Shown here: positions 21,623 through 30,281 of the stretch, piece by piece
Position numbering within the stretch: position 1 is the first letter of the stretch
Layout of the letters: each line of letters begins with the position of its first letter
Assembly: GCA_019456165.1 (NCBI GenBank)
Contig: VRUJ01000043.1
Span: 1-34,906 of the forward strand
From: Chloroflexota bacterium
GTDB lineage: Bacteria; Chloroflexota; Anaerolineae; Anaerolineales; UBA11579
Length of the DNA stretch: 34,906 nt
Reading direction: 5' to 3'
The notes under the pieces: generated by a model
Told to the model about the DNA's origin: nothing
Seen by the model: the letters and a program-made list of their open reading frames with translations, nothing else
The model's database searches: none
Made by a program: the position numbers and the translations under genes

Positions 21623-22495
21623 TCAAGGGTTGAGGGTGATCTCTTGGCTGCTCAGGTGGTTTATGCGCCCATCCATTGGAGAGAGTGCGAAAATAACCAC
21701 CCTGGCGCGTGTCGCGCCAGCTACAACGTAGGCTAGTTCACCACTGAACGGGCCAGCAATGCCCATATCGGGTGAATTGATCATCGCGAAACCTTCTGTG
21801 ATGACATTATCCTGCGTTCCACAAATCTCATGGGGAGCACCTGAGCCGCCTACCCCGCAGATTATGACACCCAGATTGGCCTCGAAGAAATACTCCGAAA
21901 ACCCACTAACCTGCAGCACACCGGCGCTGATCTCTTGCAAAGAGGCAGGCAATAATATTTGGATGACTTCTTCGGGCGGGGGTGCGGCAGTAATATTATC
22001 TGGGCCAGAGGATAAAAGAGTTACATTCACACTTGAAAGGTGCACAATGCCACCGTCATGCGCGCTGACGTCATACACCGAGATGCGTCCAGGGGTATTG
22101 GATGCCACACTGAAGGCAAGAGACACGCTGAAGAGTCCCGCCATACCCACCTCAGCTTGGATGGTTGTGGATTGCATGCCCAACTGCGTACCGGAGACAT
22201 CTGTAACCAGCACAACAAGATTCTGCTCAAATGTTGGGCCTGAAAGCCCCTCAACCAACACGGGCGAAGTGATCTCCGAACCCTGCCCAGGCGTTCCAAT
22301 ATATATAGTTTCCAGATTGCCTTCTGGCGGGGCAACAGGTGTGGAGGTCGTAGGCGCGGTAGCTATGGGAGGTAGTGCGGTTTCAACTGGTGGGGGCGCT
22401 GTTGGCGGTGAATCTGTTGAACCACCCAGCGTGCAAGCCGACGTGGAAGCCAATAGCCCAAATAATGGGAACAGCACGATTCTGCTGGTTTTCAT
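21623..22495 (-). CDS. Lipoprotein with two Gmad2 immunoglobulin-like domains
   Basis: A 290-residue exported protein. A Lys/Arg start and hydrophobic stretch (5-19) end at 'STSAC', a weak lipobox with Cys21. A Pro/Thr-rich linker (about 28-60) follows. Two similar domains follow, about 66-160 and 180-290: 'IYIGTPGQGSEITSPVLVEGLSGPTFEQNLVVLV' (read in pieces) and 'IQILLPASLQEISAGVLQVSGFSEYFFEANLGV'. The pattern of '(S)SPV.V.G....FE.N(L/V)' is typical of the Gmad2 domain found in spore germination and cell-surface proteins. The start codon overlaps the stop of the upstream AlbA_2 gene by 4 bp, indicating coupled translation. Confidence 0.82.
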   Translation of the reverse strand: MKTSRIVLFPLFGLLASTSACTLGGSTDSPPTAPPPVETALPPIATAPTTSTPVAPPEGNLETIYIGTPGQGSEITSPVLVEGLSGPTFEQNLVVLVTDVSGTQLGMQSTTIQAEVGMAGLFSVSLAFSVASNTPGRISVYDVSAHDGGIVHLSSVNVTLLSSGPDNITAAPPPEEVIQILLPASLQEISAGVLQVSGFSEYFFEANLGVIICGVGGSGAPHEICGTQDNVITEGFAMINSPDMGIAGPFSGELAYVVAGATRARVVIFALSPMDGRINHLSSQEITLNP

Positions 22496-23916
22496 TTGAG
22501 TGCAACCTTCTTTGTGGTTATGGATTTCAATTTATAGTACGTGGCGCGTTTTTCGCCGACCTTTACAAGTACCTTGCACCTAACCAGATCTATCATATCA
22601 CGACGCAGGGTCTCGGGATGCACTTCGGGGCAGAGGTCCTGGTAAACTCGGCTGGTGATGCGTGCATGAGAAGCCAGGTAACCCAAGGCAAGCTGTTGGC
22701 GGAAGTTTAACCCCAAATTCTCATAAGCAGATAGATCAGGTAATTTGGCTGCTTGAAACGGCGCGCCGTACAACCGCACACGGAAAAGGTCGCCAGATTC
22801 TTCAAAGCGGGGGGTGTGCAACCCATTCTGGCGCATGGCTGAAACAACGCGGTTTAACCCATAACCCATGCGCTCTCCAAAACCCAGGTCGGCAAGCACC
22901 TGAGCAATGACGGCATTGCGTGAAAAGCGCACGTTAAGTAGGTTCTTCAGGTTTACCGGACCGACCAGTCCCCCAGGTGAGGTGATTTCCAAGCGGTCGC
23001 TGAAAATGTTGAGGTGAATATTGTCTGCATGGGTCTGGTAGTCGCGGTGAGCCGCCGCATTGACGAGTAATTCGCGCACCGCTGCGTAAGGGAATTCGGG
23101 AGTTTTCTCATAGCGAAGACCGATCACCCGCACTACATTCTTTAGGTTTTGGCGCACGAACATCTCAGCTTTTTCTATTTGCTGCGGCAAGGGGCCATCG
23201 ATATCTTGCTCGACATTATCCTCTTTGGATGTCACTCCCTGGAAACGTGCTGCCAATATTGAAGCGCTGGGCAGCCAGCGTTGGGGATGTTTACCAAAAA
23301 GCATCAGGGCAGCATAATTGGGTTTTAGTTTCTTGCCCACTTTTACCAGGCAGCCACGCTGCAAAAGAATTTCCTCCCACTTTTGATCTCCTGGCAAGTT
23401 TAGTGCTGAAAGGTACGATTGCACCAGCTCTATATTCAGATGTTTAAGCGCCGCGCCGCGCGGCACACGGCTCTCAAACTGCTTTTCACTGCGCCCTGAG
23501 AACAGTTGATTTAGGCCGCGTGCTGAAATCGGTACGGTATGGCTGCCTTCACGCCCCAGATAACGCCCTTCCAGATTGTAAATTTGCGGTAAACCCGCAG
23601 GAACATTCACCAACAAAACTTGCCCTTCCCCCGCGGGGTGTAAGCTCGGCATAGGCAGCACAAGAGCAGGGTCGCATAGCAAAGCAGCCTGCAAAACACG
23701 CTCTTTAGCGGTTTGGGGATCACTGAGGCCTTGTACGCGCCCAGATCGCGGCCCCACGCCCAAAAGAAGCGTGCCACCCGACGTGTTAGCTAAGCCCACC
23801 AGCACGGCAGCCAGGCGTGAAATTGCCACATCTTCAGGGAACCAATGCAGGTCTGGCCCCATACCTTGGGCCAATAGAGTCAGCACATTTAATTGCCCGG
23901 CAGCAGTGGGAGACAT
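22492..23916 (-). CDS. AlbA_2 / HATPase_c_4 DNA-binding regulator
   Basis: A 474-residue protein of the group often annotated 'ATP-binding protein' or 'RecG-like transcriptional regulator'. The N-terminal third has the AlbA_2 (Schlafen-type) pattern: 'VAISRLAAVLVGLANTSGGTLLLGVG' (about 28-53), then 'LVNVPAGLPQIYNLEGRYLGREGSHT'. The C-terminal part has 'VRELLVNAAAHRDYQ', 'LEITSPGGLVGPV', 'FSRNAVIAQVLADLGFGERMGYGLNRVV', typical of HATPase_c_4, and ends with a likely winged helix. These proteins are thought to bind nucleic acid and regulate; the true activity is not established. It is first in a three-gene leftward transcript with a 4-bp overlap to the Gmad2 lipoprotein gene. Confidence 0.85.
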   Translation of the reverse strand: MSPTAAGQLNVLTLLAQGMGPDLHWFPEDVAISRLAAVLVGLANTSGGTLLLGVGPRSGRVQGLSDPQTAKERVLQAALLCDPALVLPMPSLHPAGEGQVLLVNVPAGLPQIYNLEGRYLGREGSHTVPISARGLNQLFSGRSEKQFESRVPRGAALKHLNIELVQSYLSALNLPGDQKWEEILLQRGCLVKVGKKLKPNYAALMLFGKHPQRWLPSASILAARFQGVTSKEDNVEQDIDGPLPQQIEKAEMFVRQNLKNVVRVIGLRYEKTPEFPYAAVRELLVNAAAHRDYQTHADNIHLNIFSDRLEITSPGGLVGPVNLKNLLNVRFSRNAVIAQVLADLGFGERMGYGLNRVVSAMRQNGLHTPRFEESGDLFRVRLYGAPFQAAKLPDLSAYENLGLNFRQQLALGYLASHARITSRVYQDLCPEVHPETLRRDMIDLVRCKVLVKVGEKRATYYKLKSITTKKVALK

Positions 23917-23989
23917 GCTGGTATTATGGCATTAATATGTGTGCTTGGGTAGTTGGGGAGGTGGGAGGATTGAAGCTGAGAAGTTATGT

Positions 23990-24082
23990 CCCCCTCACCC
24001 CGCCCCTCGACCTGTGGTCTCGCGCAAGCAACCTATGGTTGCCACCCTCTCCCAAAGGGAGAGGAGCTGGGGGTGAGGGTGA
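23990..24082. repeat. Palindromic CCCTCACCCC / GGGGTGAGGG repeat
   Basis: CCCTCACCCC (23992-24001) and GGGGGTGAGGG (24069-24079) are inverted ends. Just inside the right end, CCTCTCCC-AAA-GGGAGAGG (24046-24064) is a perfect 8-bp hairpin. The layout matches a small GC-rich palindromic repeat that I recall as widespread in many bacterial genomes. It contains no gene and lies between genes that both read away from it or end near it. Confidence 0.7.
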
Positions 24083-24182
24083 ATCCTTGAGTTATTCAGA
24101 AATATCTTTCAAAATGGGTTGCACAATCCACAGGCTGACACGGGTTGCCCCTCTTTTATCAGAATATATAGACCGAACAGGT

Positions 24183-24223
24183 GGGAGAAGGGGATGACCA
24201 GTGGTTGCCAGGGGTGAGGGTGA
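24183..24223. repeat. Second, partial copy of the GGGGTGAGGGTGA repeat
   Basis: GGGAGAAGGGG near 24183 and GGGGTGAGGGTGA (24211-24223) repeat the right half of the element at 24046-24082 in the same orientation. The left half is missing. It ends three bases before the stop of the hydrolase gene. The rest of 23917-24226 shows no gene. Confidence 0.6.
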
Positions 24224-24226
24224 TTC

Positions 24227-25099
24227 TCAGCCAGCCAAGAAATCCAATGCCAGCTGATTAAATATTTTAGATTGTTCGTAATTCGGTACGTGTCCAGCGT
24301 TCTCAATGATTTCCAAGCGAGAACCTTTGAGAATATCATGCATCTGTTCGCCATATATTACAGAGATGGCATTATCTTGCCTGCCCCATACAATTAGTAT
24401 TGGCGGTCCTTCTAATTGCGCTAGAAACTGGATATCTTCGATGAGGCTAGGAAAAAAATTCCTGCGCAAGATACTCATGGCCGCTTTTGTGGTGCCTTCA
24501 ATTTTTTGGAACCGAGTAACATTTTCAAAGTATTCATCGGTTATCAACTTCTTATCATAGATAAAAGTATCCCCCAGGTTGTACCTTCGTATCGCATTAG
24601 TATTCAACCCCATTAAGAATTCACCCACTCCTGGCAGGTTTAGGAAACGTCTTGCCACCGGCAGCTTGCTGGGCATTCCAGCCGCATCCACCAGCAGCAA
24701 TTTATCCACCCTGTGCCTATTTTGTACACAGAATAAAATGGATGTTCCTGCGCCTATAGACTGTCCCACCAGGGAGGCGCGTTGAATTTCCAACGCATCC
24801 ATAAACAACAAAAGTTGGTTAGCAAATAGTTGATAACTGTAATCCAAAGGCTCGCGTGTACTATAACCTGAGCCCCACAATTCTAGGGAATAAACCTTAT
24901 ACTTCTCAGCAAGGGCATCTATGTTTTCCGCCCAAATATAGGAGTCATAAAAGAAGCCGTGGATCAAAATCACAGGTTCGCCTGCCCCTTTCTCTTTATA
25001 GTGAGTCATATGTCCATCCAGATTGATGAGTTTTCCCTGGGCATGTTTTTTAGCCCAGAGATCTAGAGGTTGGCTATTCCATTTAACGAACTCTGCCAT
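24227..25099 (-). CDS. Alpha/beta hydrolase
   Basis: A 290-residue alpha/beta-fold hydrolase. It has the oxyanion 'ILIHGFFYDSYIW' (44-56), the nucleophile elbow 'LVGQSIGAGT' with Ser114, the acid Asp242 in 'IVWGRQDNAI', and His270 in 'NAGHVPNYEQ', so the triad is complete. A helical cap lies between about 140 and 225. The N-terminal 'GHMTHYKEKGAGEPV' is typical of the epoxide hydrolase/haloalkane dehalogenase-like group, but Ser as nucleophile points to an esterase or C-C bond hydrolase. There is no signal peptide, so it acts in the cytoplasm. It follows lon by about 78 bases and may have its own promoter. Confidence 0.9.
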   Translation of the reverse strand: MAEFVKWNSQPLDLWAKKHAQGKLINLDGHMTHYKEKGAGEPVILIHGFFYDSYIWAENIDALAEKYKVYSLELWGSGYSTREPLDYSYQLFANQLLLFMDALEIQRASLVGQSIGAGTSILFCVQNRHRVDKLLLVDAAGMPSKLPVARRFLNLPGVGEFLMGLNTNAIRRYNLGDTFIYDKKLITDEYFENVTRFQKIEGTTKAAMSILRRNFFPSLIEDIQFLAQLEGPPILIVWGRQDNAISVIYGEQMHDILKGSRLEIIENAGHVPNYEQSKIFNQLALDFLAG

Positions 25100-25177
25100 A
25101 ATTTAGCTCCTTTTCCGAAACTGTCCCCCCAAAATTATCCTTTTACATAAAACTTTAATTCACAATTCGCTAATCTG

Positions 25178-27670
25178 CTAAACGCCCGGCTGTACGGGAG
25201 GTTGGGATTTCTTTGCCGCCTGCTTCGGATCGGCAATCTTTTTGGCAGTTGTTTTCTTTGGCAATAGAGCTGCATCTAAGACCTGAGCCATGTCAGAAAC
25301 CGGGATAATCTTCAAATTGGCGAGGGCTGTCTTTGGCACATCTACCAGGTCTTTCTGGTTACGCTCAGGTAGAATCACGGCTCGTAATTCGGCGCGGTAC
25401 GCGGCTGTTACTTTTTCGCGCACGCCCCCCACTGGCAAAACGCGTCCACGCAAGGTGACCTCTCCCGTCATTCCCAGGTCTCTGCGCACCATTCGGCCGG
25501 TAAAGGCTGAGATTATGGCAGTCGCGATTGTGATGCCCGCACTAGGTCCATCTTTGGGCACAGCTCCCTCTGGTATATGCAGGTGAATATCAGTCTTTTC
25601 GAAAACGTCGATCTTGACTTTTAATTTCCGGGCGCATGATTTTAGGTAAGACAAAGACGCCTGCGCAGATTCTTCCATAATATCCCCAATATTTCCGGTA
25701 ATGGTCAGGTTCCCTTTGCCTTCCATGAGCAGAACCTCGACAGGCATAATATCTCCCCCCCCTCCCGTCCATGCTAATGCAGTAGCCACCCCTACTTCAT
25801 CTTGGCGTTCAGCTTCTGTTTGTATGAACTGGGCAGGTCCTAAGAATTTCTCTACCGCTTTCGCGCTCACACGTGTGGGGAAACGTTTACCTTCCGCTTT
25901 CTTGCGTGCGATCTTGCGGCTGACCCTCCCAATCTCCCGTTCCAGGTTACGGACACCTGCTTCGTATGTGTATTCGCGAATTATGCGTTTTAAAGCTTGC
26001 TCTGTAAACAATACCTCATCTTCACCAAGCCCACTTTCCTCCAGCTGGCGTTTTATTTGGAACCGGCGAGCGATCTCGATTTTCTCTTCCTCTATGTATC
26101 CAGGAAATTCAACAACTTCCATACGATCCAATAAAGCCCACGGGATTCCTCTGCGCGTGTTAGCTGTCGTGATAAACATGACCTTAGAAAGGTCGTAAGG
26201 CATCTCTAAGTAATGGTCTGAAAATGTGTTATTCTGCTCAGGGTCCAGAACTTCTAGTAGTGCAGCAGCCGGATCTCCACGCATATCTGAGCCCAGCTTA
26301 TCAACCTCGTCGAGGAAAAATAATGGGTTGATTGAACCAGCCCGGCGCATGGTTTGCAAAATTCGGCCCGGTAGTGCGCCAATATATGTTCTGCGGTGTC
26401 CACGAATCTCGGCCTCATCCCGCACTCCGCCTAAAGAAAGACGCGCGAAATTTCGCCCCAAAGCTTTAGCAATTGACTTGCCCAGTGAGGTCTTTCCCGT
26501 CCCCGGTGCACCCACAAAACATAAGATTGGCTGGCGGGAACGTTTGGGTTGGAGGTTGAGCACCGCAATGTATTCCAAAATGCGGTCTTTAGCTTTTGGC
26601 AAACCATAGTGCTCCTCATCTAGTACGAGAGAAGCGTGAGCAACATCCAGGTTATCATCTGTTTTCTCTGTCCAGGGCAGATCCAAAATCCACTCGATAA
26701 ATGTGCGAATCACACCGACTTCTGGGGACATGGGCGCCATATGGGTTAGCCGGTTCAACTCTTTGAGGGCCACTTTGTTTGGTTCCTCAGGTAATTTGGC
26801 TGCTTCCAATCGTGAATTCAATTCCCCTAGCTCACGCATCCAGGGGTCGGTATCTCCCAATTCCTCCTGGATTACCTTCAACTGCTCGCGTAAGTAGTTC
26901 TCCCGTTGGCCGTGTTCCGTTACCTTGCGCACCTGTTCGTGAATTTTGTGATCCACTTGCAAAACTTCAACTTCCCAGGCTAACAATTTGTGCACATGCT
27001 CCAATCGTTTGACAGGATCTAGATTTGTAAGCAGGGCATGTTGCTCCTCCAAAGATATGCTAAAAGCAGAAGCAATCATATCCGCAATCCAAGTATAATC
27101 ATCAAGTCCAGCTACATAGCCGTATGCTTCATCAGGCACATTTGGAGCCAATCCTACGAAGCGCTCAAATAATCGCAAAACATTTCGCATCAGCGCATCC
27201 AAACCAGCAGCACGTTCAAAAGTTTCTTCAACCGGGCGAGCGCGGGCATACAAAAAGTCTTCTCCCTGAAATACTTCTTCAACCTCCAGCCTGCGGCGTC
27301 CTTGCACAAGAGTCGCGTTGGTAATATTGGGCATACTAATCAATGGGCCAACTGCCAGCTCAACACCTACTGGCAGGAAATTATCCGGATCGATTTGCTC
27401 CATATCAGGATCGCGTTGAGCTAAAGCAATCATTGTCCGATTTTCGGTCTGAGCTTCTTCAATCGCGGATAATGTTTCTTCGCGCCCAATATAAAGTGGA
27501 GATAACATATGTGGGAGGATGATAACATCCCTCAGCGGCAATACCGGACATGTGATCAAACCATACTCATCAGCAATTGCATCCGGGATAGACTCAAGTT
27601 CTTCGGTCCGACGCTGCAGGTCTTCTCCGTAAATACTATCTGTAAACGGGTACCACTCTTTTTCTGTCAT
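25178..27670 (-). CDS. lon: ATP-dependent protease Lon
   Basis: Degrades damaged and regulatory proteins. The 830-residue protein has the N-terminal LON substrate domain (about 39-235: 'CPVLPLRDVIILPHMLSPL'), a coiled linker, an AAA+ module with Walker A 'GAPGTGKTS' (387-395) and Walker B 'LFFLDEVDK' (450-458), and a C-terminal peptidase domain with the Ser-Lys dyad: Ser710 in 'PKDGPSAG' and Lys753 in 'REKVTAA'. Its length is normal for bacterial LonA. The tail is Lys/Pro-rich. The ATG has GGAG six bases upstream, and it starts 21 bases after the folC stop, so the two are probably co-transcribed. I see no heat-shock operator in the short gap. Confidence 0.96.
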   Translation of the reverse strand: MTEKEWYPFTDSIYGEDLQRRTEELESIPDAIADEYGLITCPVLPLRDVIILPHMLSPLYIGREETLSAIEEAQTENRTMIALAQRDPDMEQIDPDNFLPVGVELAVGPLISMPNITNATLVQGRRRLEVEEVFQGEDFLYARARPVEETFERAAGLDALMRNVLRLFERFVGLAPNVPDEAYGYVAGLDDYTWIADMIASAFSISLEEQHALLTNLDPVKRLEHVHKLLAWEVEVLQVDHKIHEQVRKVTEHGQRENYLREQLKVIQEELGDTDPWMRELGELNSRLEAAKLPEEPNKVALKELNRLTHMAPMSPEVGVIRTFIEWILDLPWTEKTDDNLDVAHASLVLDEEHYGLPKAKDRILEYIAVLNLQPKRSRQPILCFVGAPGTGKTSLGKSIAKALGRNFARLSLGGVRDEAEIRGHRRTYIGALPGRILQTMRRAGSINPLFFLDEVDKLGSDMRGDPAAALLEVLDPEQNNTFSDHYLEMPYDLSKVMFITTANTRRGIPWALLDRMEVVEFPGYIEEEKIEIARRFQIKRQLEESGLGEDEVLFTEQALKRIIREYTYEAGVRNLEREIGRVSRKIARKKAEGKRFPTRVSAKAVEKFLGPAQFIQTEAERQDEVGVATALAWTGGGGDIMPVEVLLMEGKGNLTITGNIGDIMEESAQASLSYLKSCARKLKVKIDVFEKTDIHLHIPEGAVPKDGPSAGITIATAIISAFTGRMVRRDLGMTGEVTLRGRVLPVGGVREKVTAAYRAELRAVILPERNQKDLVDVPKTALANLKIIPVSDMAQVLDAALLPKKTTAKKIADPKQAAKKSQPPVQPGV

Positions 27671-27691
27671 TCAAGGCTCCAATGAGAAGGA

Positions 27692-29044
27692 TTAGGCTTT
27701 TTGGACAACTGATTGCCTTTCCAACCAAGCAGCGCGCCCGGCTCCCGCCATAAACACACTACCTGTAATCATTATTATACCGTCAGGTTCAACCATTTTC
27801 TGCGCCTCTTCTAATGCCTCTTCAATAAATGGTGCCATTATTACAGGCTTGCCAAATGGAAGCGCTTGCTCAATAATCAATTGGGGTTCCATGGCGCGTG
27901 GGTGCAAAGAGCGAGTGGCAATTACTTTCTGGGCGCGGGGCAATAGCTCATCGAACATGCCAGCCAAGTCTTTATCAACCGAACAACCAAAAACGAGAAC
28001 CAGAGGAGCTTCTGAAAAATATTCATCCATTGCCAGGCGCAGCTTATTAGCCGACTCACGGTTATGCGCTCCATCCACGACTAATACTGGATCTCGGCTG
28101 AGGATCTCAAAACGACCAGGCCATTTGTTTTGCGCAAAACCTGCCAGCATAGCCCGGGTGTTAATTTGGATTCCTTTATCTCTTAATACTTGTAATGCAG
28201 CATACGCCACAGCGGCGTTTTCCACTTGGTGCCCGCCTAACATGCCGATTTCCAATTCTATGCTTTGCTCTATTGATTTATTTGCAGCCCAAACTTGTAT
28301 AGTTTGCTTATCTAAAGAACGTGTTATTGGTTTAAACTTATAATCCTCGCCAACTTGAATAATCGCAGATTCTCTATCAACTGCGATTTGTTCAATTACC
28401 AGCAGAGCTTCTTCTTGCTGGGGGGCAACTACGACCGGAACACCTGGTTTGATAATTCCAGCTTTTTCACCAGCTATCTCTGCCAAGGTTTCGCCCAATA
28501 TAGATGTGTGTTCATAAGATAATGAAGTAATCACTGATACCAGGGGGGTCACTACATTGGTAGCGTCCAAACGCCCACCGAGGCCTACTTCGAAGACAGC
28601 TACATCCACTTGTTTTCGGGCGAAATACATAAAGGCCAGTGCCGTCATAATCTCGAAAGTAGTAGTTCCGGGAACAGCAGCTACATGCGGCTTGATCTCT
28701 TCTATCAGTGCGGCCAAATCTTCAGCCGGGATCTGCTGCATTCCAACCTGGATCCGTTCAGTGAAATCCTGCATGTGGGGGGAGGTATACAAACCCACCT
28801 GGTATCCAGCAGCATGCAATACGGCAGCACAAAAAGAAGAAACCGAACCCTTCCCCTTGGTACCGGCAACATGAATGCTTTGATATGCCTCGTGCGGCTC
28901 TCCCAAAAATGTCATTAGAGCAAACATTCGCGCCAGGTCGAAGTTTTCCGGAGCAAGGTTCTCCTGTCGGCTGCGGCTGTAATCAATAAAACTGTACAAG
29001 TAATCCAGAGCTTCCTGGTAGGCATTGTTTTCATTCATATCCAC
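27692..29044 (-). CDS. folC: Bifunctional folylpolyglutamate synthase / dihydrofolate synthase
   Basis: Adds glutamate to dihydropteroate and to folates. The mature frame opens 'ALDYLYSFIDYS', with the P-loop 'HVAGTKGKGSVSSF', 'LYTSPHMQDFTERI', 'FEVGLGGRLDATNVV', 'LGETLAEIAGEKAGIIKPGVP', 'LVVDGAHNRESA' and 'VFGCSVDKD', all FolC motifs. The frame is open to 29164, but those extra 40 residues do not match the family. GTG at 29044 has GGAGG nine bases upstream; the ATG at 29038 is a close alternative, two codons later. It is upstream of lon in a leftward pair and divergent from phnD. Confidence 0.92.
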   Translation of the reverse strand: MDMNENNAYQEALDYLYSFIDYSRSRQENLAPENFDLARMFALMTFLGEPHEAYQSIHVAGTKGKGSVSSFCAAVLHAAGYQVGLYTSPHMQDFTERIQVGMQQIPAEDLAALIEEIKPHVAAVPGTTTFEIMTALAFMYFARKQVDVAVFEVGLGGRLDATNVVTPLVSVITSLSYEHTSILGETLAEIAGEKAGIIKPGVPVVVAPQQEEALLVIEQIAVDRESAIIQVGEDYKFKPITRSLDKQTIQVWAANKSIEQSIELEIGMLGGHQVENAAVAYAALQVLRDKGIQINTRAMLAGFAQNKWPGRFEILSRDPVLVVDGAHNRESANKLRLAMDEYFSEAPLVLVFGCSVDKDLAGMFDELLPRAQKVIATRSLHPRAMEPQLIIEQALPFGKPVIMAPFIEEALEEAQKMVEPDGIIMITGSVFMAGAGRAAWLERQSVVQKA

Positions 29045-29244
29045 GGATTGTAACCTCCACAGAGCTTGGTTGCAAGCGTCAACAGGTGGAATAGAAATAT
29101 TGTGATTCTTGGATTTAAGTGGTGGGAGTTTTTCCTTGCAACATATTCTATTCCGCGTTATCATTCAAACTACGGTTTGTCGTGAAACGTCAACCCACAA
29201 ATATCCAACTTACATAAACATTTTATATAAAGGAGAGAAGCATT

Positions 29245-30147
29245 ATGAGAAGGAAAAAATTGTTTTTCATCGCTATCGCCTTACTAACAGTTGCTATCGC
29301 AACAGGCGCGTGCGGTGGAGAGGCCGAACTAGGCACTGAAGAAAATCCAATAATTTGGGTTCTCGTCCCCTCCGGTGAAACGGAGACAGTCCTCGCCGGT
29401 TTCGATGAAGTTGCCGCTCTAATTTTTGACGAGACTGGCCTGGTGATAGAACCCTTTGTGGCCACCGAATATGCCGGCGCCATCGAAGCGATGTGTAGCG
29501 ATCCAGTCAAAGCCCACGTGGCTTCCTTGGCAACCTTTGCCTACATGCTAGCTTCTTCTCGCGGCTGCGCGGAGGCGGAGATAGTTGCCGTCCGCTTCGG
29601 CAGCGCCAGCTACAATGGTCAAATCTTCTCCAGAGTGGATAGTGGCATTGATACACTGGCCGACATCTCCGGGAAAACCTTCTGCCGCGGAGATGCCCTC
29701 AGCACCAGCAGTTGGATAATCCCCAGTATTGAACTCGCAGCCGCTGGAGTTGACCCTGACACAGATTTGGCCGGTATCGTTGACGCTGGTTCCCACGATG
29801 CTTCAGTCCTCGGTGTATACACCGGAGATTGTGACGCAGGCGCCTCCTACGTGGATGCTCGTGGTAATATCGAAGAAGAGCACCCCGATGTGATGGATGT
29901 CCTCCAGGTAATCTTTATCACCAGCGACATCCCCAATGATGGCGTCCAATACGTACCCAGCTTCCCTCGCGAACTGCGCGATCAGATCAACGACGCTTTG
30001 TTAGCGATTGCTGGCACAGATGCGGGCGTGGAAGCACTCGATACATCCTATGAGTGGACTGCACTGGAATTACACGACGACACTTTCTATGACCAATTCC
30101 GCCAGGTCCTCGACGCCGCTGGGGTTTCCCCAGAAGATTTGCAGTAA
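29245..30147 (+). CDS. phnD: Phosphate/phosphonate-type ABC substrate-binding lipoprotein
   Basis: A 300-residue periplasmic-type binding protein anchored as a lipoprotein: basic start 'MRRKKLFF', hydrophobic core and 'ATGAC' with Cys23. The PhnD-type fold shows 'PIIWVLVPSGETETVLAGFDEVA', 'AHVASLATFAYMLAS', 'IFSRVDSGIDTLADISGKTF', 'STSSWIIPSIELAAAGVD' and 'VFITSDIPNDGVQ'-like segments. Family members bind phosphonates, phosphite or phosphate esters; no phosphonate-cleaving genes are nearby, so the ligand cannot be told. Strong AAAGGAG before the ATG. It is followed by two hairpins, then the ATPase and permease genes. Confidence 0.9.
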   Translation: MRRKKLFFIAIALLTVAIATGACGGEAELGTEENPIIWVLVPSGETETVLAGFDEVAALIFDETGLVIEPFVATEYAGAIEAMCSDPVKAHVASLATFAYMLASSRGCAEAEIVAVRFGSASYNGQIFSRVDSGIDTLADISGKTFCRGDALSTSSWIIPSIELAAAGVDPDTDLAGIVDAGSHDASVLGVYTGDCDAGASYVDARGNIEEEHPDVMDVLQVIFITSDIPNDGVQYVPSFPRELRDQINDALLAIAGTDAGVEALDTSYEWTALELHDDTFYDQFRQVLDAAGVSPEDLQ

Positions 30148-30172
30148 TCTTTCCAGCTCTTCCGTGGAAAGA
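30148..30172 (+). other. Hairpin at the phnD 3' end
   Basis: TCTTTCCA (30148-30155) and TGGAAAGA (30165-30172) form a perfect 8-bp stem with a 9-base loop directly after the phnD stop. No T-run follows, so it may protect the phnD message end. Confidence 0.5.
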
Positions 30173-30196
30173 ACGATTATATTTAAGAGTTAAACT

Positions 30197-30231
30197 AAGC
30201 GGGGGGACGATCAATGTCCTCCCGCTTTTTG
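30197..30231 (+). terminator. Intra-operon terminator between phnD and phnC
   Basis: AAGCGGGGGGAC (30197-30208) pairs with GTCCTCCCGCTT (30216-30227), a 12-bp stem with one G-T pair and a 7-base loop, followed by TTTTT. It is a good Rho-independent terminator, 51 bases before phnC, and would let the binding protein be made in excess over the ATPase and permease. Confidence 0.85.
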
Positions 30232-30281
30232 TATCGCAAGCACCATTATCAAACATACTGGCTTGATCAGAGGTTTTCCTG

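Noticed and set aside
21759..22499. Long reading frame on the plus strand opposite the Gmad2 gene
   Set aside because: It is a Pro/Ser/Thr-rich shadow of the lipoprotein gene with no family resemblance.
24001..24226. Possible CRISPR or tandem repeat in the GC-rich gap
   Set aside because: Only one and a half copies of a palindromic repeat with no regular spacers.
25701..26198. Plus-strand reading frame opposite lon
   Set aside because: Shadow of lon; Ser/Arg-rich composition without domain motifs.
29045..29164. N-terminal extension of FolC to 29164
   Set aside because: It does not match FolC proteins, and GGAGG is placed nine bases before GTG 29044.
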